Positions 13,693 to 18,915 of a stretch of DNA of 18,915 bases are shown piece by piece (positions within the stretch are counted from its first letter, which is position 1; every line of letters starts with the position of its first letter). This DNA is from Anaerolineales bacterium (lineage in GTDB: Bacteria; Chloroflexota; Anaerolineae; Anaerolineales; E44-bin32). Under the pieces are notes generated by a model. It worked only from the letters and a program-made list of their open reading frames with translations, was not told the origin of the DNA and did no database searches. Location: assembly GCA_030608865.1 (NCBI GenBank), contig JAUWDI010000002.1, positions 1-18,915 of the forward strand, written 5' to 3'. The translations under genes and the position numbers were made by a program.

Positions 13693-13769
13693 ATTAAGGG
13701 GCATGCTGCGTCGCGATGACCTCGCCAAATAGGCATAGGAGCCCATTCTTCTTGCTCAGAATCTTCGGC

Positions 13770-13775
13770 TATGAT
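13770..13775 (+). promoter_or_regulatory. Candidate -10 element of the roadblock gene
   Basis: TATGAT at 13770-13775 resembles the tyrS and second FHA gene -10 elements. No clear -35 lies upstream (TTCTTC at 13746-13751 is the nearest). Expected start about 13782, 34 bases before the ATG. Confidence 0.35.
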
Positions 13776-13815
13776 AGACTGTCGGGGTTCATAAAATGGA
13801 TTGGGGAAAATTCGG

Positions 13816-14187
13816 ATGGAAAAAACAGCCCACGAAGCCATGGTCGATCGCTTGCATGATTTACAGGGTAGAACACCCGACGTAGAAGCATCGGCTGTTG
13901 TGAGTGTTGATGGTCTTACGATCGCCGCTGTGCTGCCCTCTTCTGTGGAAGAGGATCGGGTTTCGGCGATGTCCGCGGCTATGCTCAGTCTAGGCGAACG
14001 GATCGCTGGCGAGCTCGGACGGGGCAGCCTGGATGAAGTTTACATTCATGGTGATGATGGTTACGTACTCCTTACCTCGATTGGCAATGGCGCAGTTCTG
14101 ACCGTCTTGGCACGTAAGCATGCAAAGCTCGGATTGGTTTTTCTCGAGATGAGGCGTGCGGCCGAGGACTTGGAGAACCTGGTCTAG
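13816..14187 (+). CDS. Roadblock/LC7-domain protein
   Basis: 123 residues from ATG 13816; an upstream in-frame TTG at 13801 is a weaker start. The whole protein is a roadblock/LC7 fold: HEAMVDRLHDLQGRTPDVEA, VVSVDGLTIAAVLP, then ERIAGELGRGSLDEVYIHGDDGYVLLTSIGNGAVLTVLA and a final helix LGLVFLEMRRAAEDLENL. Proteins of this family usually act with small Ras-like GTPases (as MglB does with MglA) or in actinobacterial conservon-type systems. No partner GTPase is visible next to it, so the process it serves is unknown. It appears as a single gene between the repeat island and a terminator. Confidence 0.85.
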   Translation: MEKTAHEAMVDRLHDLQGRTPDVEASAVVSVDGLTIAAVLPSSVEEDRVSAMSAAMLSLGERIAGELGRGSLDEVYIHGDDGYVLLTSIGNGAVLTVLARKHAKLGLVFLEMRRAAEDLENLV

Positions 14188-14233
14188 TGAGAAGGAAAAC
14201 ATGCATCCGTTCGAGCGGAAGTCTCGAAATCAG

Positions 14234-14274
14234 GTGGGGAGGGAGACGAACATGACCCTCCCCACTTCTCTTTT
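14234..14274 (+). terminator. Intrinsic terminator between the roadblock gene and pyrG
   Basis: GTGGGGAGGG (14234-14243) pairs perfectly with CCCTCCCCAC (14256-14265) over 10 bp, followed by TTCTCTTTT. Only 40 bases separate the stem from the pyrG start codon, which leaves no room for a normal promoter after it. It could therefore also act as an attenuator in a pyrG leader. Confidence 0.85.
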
Positions 14275-14305
14275 AACCAACTATGGATGGGGGAGGTGAG
14301 CTGAG

Positions 14306-15979
14306 ATGGAGAAGTATATCTTTCTGACTGGTGGGGTCGTAAGTTCCGTCGGCAAAGGAGTCACAGCGGCTGCATTAGGTAAAGTGCTGAAAGAACGCGG
14401 TTTTACAGTATCCATCCAGAAGCTCGATCCTTACATAAATGTTGATCCGGGCACGATGAGCCCTTATCAACATGGCGAGGTCTATGTCTTGGATGATGGC
14501 GCTGAGACTGATTTGGACCTTGGACATTATGAGCGTTTCATTGATGCCAGTCTCAGCTCTGTTTGTAATATCACCACGGGTCAAATTTATTCTGAGGTTA
14601 TCGCCCGTGAGCGGAAGGGGGATTTCTTGGGGGGCACAATCCAGGTGATCCCGCACATCACCAATGAAATTAAGCGAACGATCAGCCTTGTCCCGACGGC
14701 CACTAATGCAGAGATTGTCCTTGTAGAAGTCGGCGGCACGGTTGGGGATATCGAATCGCTGCCATTCCTCGAGGCATTACGTCAAATGCGCGCGAATCTG
14801 GGTCGAGAGAATACCGTCTACATCCATGTCACCTGGCTCCCTCATATCGGTGCAACGGGTGAGTTGAAGACTAAACCAACCCAGCATTCGGTCCGTGAGC
14901 TGCGCTCGATTGGTATTCAGCCCGACATGATCATCGCCCGGTCGGATTACCCCATTCGGCATGACCTGTGCGAGAAGATCGCCCTTTTCTGCGATGTCGA
15001 GGAGCGAGCCGTGATTCCTCTTCCAACGACATCAATTCTCTATGAAATTCCGCTCTTGCTGGAAAAGGAAGGGGTGGGGAAGTATGTCTTGTCGCGCATG
15101 GGCCTCGAAAGCCGCAAGAAACCAGATTGGACTGAGTGGGAGTCCTTGATAGCGGAGCAGCGCAAACCTCGGCCGAAGGTCAAAATTGCCATAGTGGGGA
15201 AATATATTGAGCTAAAAGATGCTTATATGAGCGTCCGAGAGGCTGTGCGCCACGCGTCGTTGACCGCCGGTGTGGACGCTGAGATTCTTTGGCTGCATTC
15301 TGCTGAATTGGAACGCGGGAAAGGCTGGGATGAGCTTATTCAAGCGGACGGGATTATCGTGCCCGGTGGATTCGGCGCACGCGGGATTGAGGGAAAAATC
15401 GCGGCTGCTCGTTATGCCCGTGAGAAACAGGTGCCTTACCTGGGATTATGCCTCGGAATGCAGGTGATGGTTATTGAATTTGGACGTTATGTGTTCGATT
15501 CTGAGGATGCAAACTCGACGGAGTTTAACCGAAGTACACCGCATCCTGTCATCGATCTGCTCCCAGAGCAGCGCGGCATTGCTGAATTAGGTGGGACGAT
15601 GAGATTGGGACTGTATCCATGCCAGCTTCTTGATGGGACGATCGCTGCGGGCGCCTATGGACAATCATTAGTGCAAGAGCGTCATCGCCACCGATTTGAG
15701 TTCAACAACAATTACCGGGAGATCTTCAACTCGAAGGGTATGATTTTCTCCGGGGAATCACCGGATGGCAGACTCGTGGAAATTGCAGAGTTGGCTGACC
15801 ATCCCTTCATGGTTGGAAGTCAGTTCCATCCTGAGTTCCTATCACGCCCTAATCGCCCTCATCCACTTTTCAAGGGTTTCGTTGAGGCAGCAGCCAACCT
15901 CTCCCGCGAGAAAGAGGATGATTCTCAACTTATCGTGGAACAGTCACTGGATGGAAACGAAACTAACAAAGATGTTTAA
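14306..15979 (+). CDS. pyrG: CTP synthase
   Basis: 557 residues from ATG 14306 with a strong GGGAGGTGAG ribosome-binding region 6-15 bases upstream. It converts UTP, ATP and glutamine to CTP, the last step of pyrimidine nucleotide synthesis. The synthase domain (1 to about 270) begins [18 protein letters not shown] and contains [40 protein letters not shown] and [17 protein letters not shown]. The C-terminal class I glutamine amidotransferase domain (about 295-540) has PGGFGARG, the nucleophile C382 in GLCLGMQ, and H508 and E510 in [10 protein letters not shown]. All catalytic parts are present. The last 20 residues are a variable acidic tail. In some Gram-positive bacteria pyrG is controlled in its leader; the terminator-like hairpin just upstream makes that worth considering. 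Confidence 0.97.
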   Translation: MEKYIFLTGGVVSSVGKGVTAAALGKVLKERGFTVSIQKLDPYINVDPGTMSPYQHGEVYVLDDGAETDLDLGHYERFIDASLSSVCNITTGQIYSEVIARERKGDFLGGTIQVIPHITNEIKRTISLVPTATNAEIVLVEVGGTVGDIESLPFLEALRQMRANLGRENTVYIHVTWLPHIGATGELKTKPTQHSVRELRSIGIQPDMIIARSDYPIRHDLCEKIALFCDVEERAVIPLPTTSILYEIPLLLEKEGVGKYVLSRMGLESRKKPDWTEWESLIAEQRKPRPKVKIAIVGKYIELKDAYMSVREAVRHASLTAGVDAEILWLHSAELERGKGWDELIQADGIIVPGGFGARGIEGKIAAARYAREKQVPYLGLCLGMQVMVIEFGRYVFDSEDANSTEFNRSTPHPVIDLLPEQRGIAELGGTMRLGLYPCQLLDGTIAAGAYGQSLVQERHRHRFEFNNNYREIFNSKGMIFSGESPDGRLVEIAELADHPFMVGSQFHPEFLSRPNRPHPLFKGFVEAAANLSREKEDDSQLIVEQSLDGNETNKDV

Positions 15980-16008
15980 GTTGAATGTGTGTGATTTCCG
16001 ATTGGTTT

Positions 16009-16056
16009 AAACAAAAAGACCGCCGAACCTTGAGGTACAACTTGGTGAGGGCGGTC
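16009..16056 (-). terminator. Terminator of the recG-coaD-coiled-coil operon (also facing pyrG)
   Basis: GACCGCC (16018-16024) pairs with GGCGGTC (16050-16056) across a 25-base loop that contains further ACC/GGT pairing. On the minus strand the stem is followed by TTTTTGTTT, a good U-run. On the plus strand only ACTACTTTTC follows, so pyrG termination there would be weaker. Confidence 0.75.
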
Positions 16057-16100
16057 ACTACTTTTCTCTGCGCTTCAATACGACAGGTGATTTTCGCGGG

Positions 16101-16607
16101 CTATTCCTCAGCCTCTGTTTCTTCCTCCTCAACACTTTCTTTAAACTCACCGGCGAAACTCTGTCTTTCTGCCGTTAATTTTGCGATTCCATTTCGAGCT
16201 TGATTGATTAGATTGGAGAGTTCGTTTTCGAGTGCTCCCAGTGTTTCGATGATGTAATCATCGGCTTCGATGCGGATATTTTCAACCTCGACTCGCGCCT
16301 GAGCGATGATTTGATCAGCGCGACCCTGGGCTGCTTCGACGATAGCGTCACGGGCGATGATGTCATCCCCCTTATCTTTCGCCAGTTTAACCGTCCGATG
16401 GGCTTCTTCCTGTGCCTGGGCTAAAACACGATCACGCTGAGCGATAACCTGTTGAGCGTTCTTCACCTCATCAGGGATCGAGATACGCATCTGGTCGATA
16501 ATCTCCAGCATTCGATCTTCGTTGACGATGACGTTATTTGTCAGTGGAATCGCAAAACTCTCATTGAAGAGCTCTTCCAATCGATCCACTAGGTGCAGGA
16601 TATCCAT
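16101..16607 (-). CDS. DivIVA/SepIVA-like coiled-coil protein
   Basis: 168 residues from ATG 16607, chosen over the ATG 15 codons upstream because GGAGGG lies 5-10 bases before it and the product begins MDILHLVDRLEELF. The first 50 residues (LEELFNESFAIPLTNNVIVNEDRMLEIIDQMR) form a conserved N-terminal segment. Residues about 55-150 are a long Ala/Glu/Gln/Arg heptad region (VIAQRDRVLAQAQEEAHRTV) typical of coiled coils. The end is very acidic (EEEETEAEE). It resembles short DivIVA/SepIVA-type proteins of actinobacteria and Chloroflexota, some of which organise cell-envelope growth; this function is inferred and not certain. The sequence also looks somewhat like ATP synthase b-type stalk helices, but no membrane segment is present. 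It lies downstream of coaD. Confidence 0.7.
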   Translation of the reverse strand: MDILHLVDRLEELFNESFAIPLTNNVIVNEDRMLEIIDQMRISIPDEVKNAQQVIAQRDRVLAQAQEEAHRTVKLAKDKGDDIIARDAIVEAAQGRADQIIAQARVEVENIRIEADDYIIETLGALENELSNLINQARNGIAKLTAERQSFAGEFKESVEEEETEAEE

Positions 16608-16672
16608 AGATCCCTCCGGTCCACCCCGTTGTTCAGATGGACCTGCTTCCAAGGATGCAAGGTTTGGACCGA

Positions 16673-16701
16673 AGCGTACACCAAACAGGGTTTTGCGTCA
16701 A
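16673..16701 (-). promoter_or_regulatory. Candidate internal promoter for the coiled-coil gene
   Basis: On the minus strand TTGACG (16701-16696) and TACGCT (16678-16673) are separated by 17 bases. The -35 is good (5 of 6), the -10 poor (3 of 6). It lies in the 100-bp gap after coaD and could give separate expression of the last gene of the operon. Confidence 0.35.
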
Positions 16702-16707
16702 CATTGC

Positions 16708-17235
16708 TCAATCTCGCAAGGCAGTCATCGGGACGACATTGGGTCCATCGTCGCCGAGATCTTGAAAACGTTTTATCAGAGCAGTATGTACAAAATCTGG
16801 AACAAGCGTGGTCACATCACCGTCTAAAGAAGCGATTTCCTTGACCGTGCTGCCGGTAAGAAAACTGTGCTCCTCACTGGTGATCAATAGAACGACGTCA
16901 ATATCCGAGTCCAGGCGGTGGTTTGCCAGCGCCATGCGGAATTCGTGCTCGAAATCGGAGAAAACGCGCAAACCGCGGACGATCACGTTAGCTCCAACGT
17001 CACGACAATAATTTACAATCAAACCGCTGAAGACGCTCGCGCGAATCCGCTCATTATCAGCGAAGGCTCTGTCGGCCATTTCCAGGCGTTCATCTGCTGA
17101 GAAGAGCAGGTTTTTCGGTGGGTTGTCGTACACAGCGATGATGAGCTCATCGAAGATCTTTGCGGCTCGATTGGCAATGTCAATATGCCCAAAGTGAACA
17201 GGATCGAATGTCCCTGGGAAAACTGCTCGTACCAT
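16708..17235 (-). CDS. coaD: Phosphopantetheine adenylyltransferase
   Basis: 175 residues from ATG 17235. It transfers AMP from ATP to 4'-phosphopantetheine, giving dephospho-CoA, the penultimate step of coenzyme A synthesis. The nucleotidyltransferase motif is GTFDPVHFGHID with HxGH at 14-17. Other family signatures are NPPKNLLFSADER, VNYCRDVGANVIVRGLR, DFEHEFRMALANHRL and HSFLTGSTVKEIASLDGDV near the C-terminus. The length is slightly above the usual 160 residues because of a short extra tail. The start codon overlaps the recG stop (TGATG, sharing one base), with GGGAGAGG upstream inside recG, so the two are translationally coupled. Confidence 0.96.
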   Translation of the reverse strand: MVRAVFPGTFDPVHFGHIDIANRAAKIFDELIIAVYDNPPKNLLFSADERLEMADRAFADNERIRASVFSGLIVNYCRDVGANVIVRGLRVFSDFEHEFRMALANHRLDSDIDVVLLITSEEHSFLTGSTVKEIASLDGDVTTLVPDFVHTALIKRFQDLGDDGPNVVPMTALRD

Positions 17236-18915
17236 CAGCTGACCTCTCCCTTCTCGATAGACCAGAAGCGTGCCAGCTCCAGTGCAAGCGCCTCATGCTC
17301 GGGTTTCGTAAGTTCTGGGTCCTCTTCGAAGAGGCGGATCGCCTCTCGACGTGCTTTCTCAATCAAGCGGACATCCGTGAGTTGAGCTGCGCGGAGCTGT
17401 GCAAAACCCGATTGGCGAGTGCCAAGGAAATCGCCAGGACCGCGTTGTTCGAGATCCAAATCAGCGAGTTCGAAGCCGTCATTGGTCGCTTGCATGGCGG
17501 TCAGGCGGGCATTCTCAACGTCATCGTCCCGGTCGGGAATTAGAAGACAATAAGACTGAGAATCCCCCCGGCCTACACGGCCTCTGAATTGGTGAAGCTG
17601 CGCTAGCCCAAAATGATTTGCCCCCTCGATAAGCATCACTGTCGCATTGGGGATATCCATACCCACCTCAACGACCGAAGTGGACACCAGGACATCATTC
17701 TCGCCTTTCCGGAAAGCATTCATGACCTGCTCTTTTTCTTCCTGGCGCATACGTCCGTGAAGCAAACCAACCTTGTACGAAGGGAAGACATTCTCTTGTA
17801 GTATCTGATGTTCATCGACCGCAGCCTTCGCCTGGACCTTCTCTGATCCCTCGACAAGTGGGTAGATGATGAAAGCCTGTTTTCCTTTTTCTATTTGGCT
17901 GTCAACGAACACATGGGCGCGTGAACGCTCACGCGGCAATAATACGCGGGTATCCACTGGTTGGCGACCGGGAGGCATTTCATCCAGAAGGGTTAGATCC
18001 AGATCGCCAAAGACTGTCAGCGCGAGTGATCGCGGAATCGGTGTCGCTGTCATAACCAACAGATTCGGGTTCTGTCCTTTGTCGCGTAGGGCTGCCCGCT
18101 GCTCGACGCCGAAGCGATGCTGCTCGTCGATGATCACCAGACCAAGTTGTTTGAAGTTTACCGGGTCTTCGATCAGCGCGTGGGTGCCAATGATGACTTG
18201 GATTACGCCATCTTCTAACCCTTGGCGAATTTCGTTTTTCTCTGCTTCGGGAGTGGCACCGATAAGCAGCCGGATGGATTCTTCAGGAATTTGTGCTGAA
18301 ACGGGAAGTAGTTCACGCAGGGTTTGAAAGTGTTGGTCGGCGAGGATGCTCGTGGGTGCCATAAAAGCGGATTGCGCCTTGTTGGCAGTGGTGATGCCTA
18401 TGGCGGCCGCGGCAACCACAGTTTTCCCAGAGCCAACATCTCCCTGGAGCAAGCGATTCATTGGTTTCGGAGAGGCCATATCCACTCGGATGTCGTCCAG
18501 CGCCCCTTTCTGGGCATTAGTGAGCGTGTATGGAAGGTTAGATGTGAAGTGGTCGAGCCATTGATCTTCGACCTGGAGGGGTTCGGAAACGAGCTGCTCC
18601 CAATCCTGTTTTTGCCGCAACACGCCCAGCTGGAGCATGAACATCTCGCCAAAGGCCAGCCGGTGCTGCGCTTTCTTAAGTTGATCCTGGTCGTCAGGGA
18701 AATGGATTTGCTGCAGGGCGACGCTTAAAGGAACGAGATCTGCAGATTGGCGAATCTCGGTTGGGATTGGGTCTGGGACACGAGGTGCCAAGCGCTGAAC
18801 GACCGAGTGAATCACACGCCGCAGCCACTTTCCAGATACGCCAGCTGTCAGAGGGTAAACCGGCACGATTCGATTCGTATGAAGTTGATGCCGTTCGAGC
18901 GGCTCCCACTCTGGA
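17235..18915 (-). CDS. recG: ATP-dependent DNA helicase RecG (N-terminal part outside the window)
   Basis: The frame is open from the right edge to the TGA at 17237-17235, 559 residues visible; the N-terminal wedge domain is only partly inside. Residues at the edge (PEWEPLERHQLHTNRIVPVYPLT) read through in frame, so GTG 18866 is internal and not the start. RecG reverses stalled replication forks and branches. Helicase motifs in order: LLQGDVGSGKT (Walker A), APTSILADQH, VIIDEQHRFGVEQR (motif II, DEQH), MTATPIPRSLALTVFGDLD (motif III), VLLHGRM-like GLLHGRMRQEEKEQVM, STSVVEVGMDIPNA (motif V) and QFRGRVGRGDSQSYC (motif VI). The C-terminal FLGTRQSGFAQLR region is complete. It is the first visible gene of the recG-coaD-coiled-coil operon. 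Confidence 0.96.
   Translation of the reverse strand, partial: PEWEPLERHQLHTNRIVPVYPLTAGVSGKWLRRVIHSVVQRLAPRVPDPIPTEIRQSADLVPLSVALQQIHFPDDQDQLKKAQHRLAFGEMFMLQLGVLRQKQDWEQLVSEPLQVEDQWLDHFTSNLPYTLTNAQKGALDDIRVDMASPKPMNRLLQGDVGSGKTVVAAAAIGITTANKAQSAFMAPTSILADQHFQTLRELLPVSAQIPEESIRLLIGATPEAEKNEIRQGLEDGVIQVIIGTHALIEDPVNFKQLGLVIIDEQHRFGVEQRAALRDKGQNPNLLVMTATPIPRSLALTVFGDLDLTLLDEMPPGRQPVDTRVLLPRERSRAHVFVDSQIEKGKQAFIIYPLVEGSEKVQAKAAVDEHQILQENVFPSYKVGLLHGRMRQEEKEQVMNAFRKGENDVLVSTSVVEVGMDIPNATVMLIEGANHFGLAQLHQFRGRVGRGDSQSYCLLIPDRDDDVENARLTAMQATNDGFELADLDLEQRGPGDFLGTRQSGFAQLRAAQLTDVRLIEKARREAIRLFEEDPELTKPEHEALALELARFWSIEKGEVS

Larger units (their letters stand above)
13318..13815. other. Gene-free stretch with interspersed repeats
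   Basis: No credible gene is seen between rimM and the roadblock gene. The first 100 bases contain a small CCTCT/AGAGG hairpin (13391-13409) and several CAGGT words. From about 13430 to 13695 it is composed of repeat-like inverted modules. The final 100 bases carry the -10 of the next gene. Short frames in this stretch read like the Leu-Arg-Phe-Ala-Arg-Asn-Asp type translations that such repeats produce and are judged not to be genes. Confidence 0.75.

Noticed and set aside
13491..13841. Open frames on both strands across the repeat island (minus 13491-13841, plus 13531-13719)
   Set aside because: They are translations of the inverted repeats, rich in Arg and Ser with the LRFARNDI-type ending typical of this repeat class, and they overlap each other; no ribosome-binding site.
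18864..18866. GTG at 18866 as the start of recG
   Set aside because: The frame continues upstream to the edge and encodes residues matching RecG, so the gene is truncated by the window and not short.
18694..18909. Frame starting within the recG region on the minus strand, 71 codons
   Set aside because: Out of frame with recG, whose own frame stays open to the right edge and encodes conserved RecG sequence.

Overview
The window looks like chromosomal backbone of a member of the Chloroflexota, most likely an Anaerolineae-like lineage. This placement is inferred from gene content and order (FhaA-type FHA proteins beside a RodA-PbpA fusion, a bS16-KhpA-RimM operon, RecG-CoaD-coiled-coil protein) and from short inverted repeats built on GTCATTGCGAG. 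No rRNA, tRNA, CRISPR array, transposase or phage gene is visible.

Layout. Positions 1-154 hold the end of a membrane transporter-like gene, followed by a small membrane protein with a PH-like domain (241-795). A structured leader (about 830-1043) precedes tyrS (1044-2276), which ends in a strong terminator. On the minus strand lies an archease-rtcB RNA-repair operon (4237 down to 2360). Divergent from it is a run of three FHA-domain genes (4305-6488), then mtnP (6636-7502), then a 2.7-kb gene fusing a RodA/FtsW glycosyltransferase to a penicillin-binding protein domain (7420-10155). Then come ffh (10280-11596), the rpsP-khpA-rimM operon (11704-13317), a repeat-filled gap (13318-13815), a roadblock/LC7 gene (13816-14187) and pyrG (14306-15979). 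On the minus strand at the right end are recG (5' part outside the window), coaD and a DivIVA-like coiled-coil gene, in that transcription order.

How the genes fit together. The FHA genes plus rodA-pbpA resemble the actinobacterial fhaA-fhaB-pstP-rodA-pbpA-pknB cell-wall control cluster, but no kinase or phosphatase is present here. ffh, rpsP, khpA, rimM and tyrS serve protein targeting and translation. mtnP and pyrG are nucleotide salvage and synthesis genes. rtcB and archease act in RNA ligation.

Most notable points. (1) The PBP half of the RodA-PbpA fusion lacks all three transpeptidase motifs (the SxxK, SxN and KTG positions read MVLS, GCP and LTG), so it is a probable pseudoenzyme fused to an intact-looking SEDS polymerase. 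(2) The tyrS leader has a possible 31-codon reading frame with two Tyr codons, and hairpins that could form a leader-peptide attenuator. (3) Ribosomal protein bS16 carries a roughly 125-residue Glu/Ala/Pro tail, part of it encoded by two exact 48-bp repeats. (4) Several promoters lie so close to a start codon that leaderless transcripts are likely.
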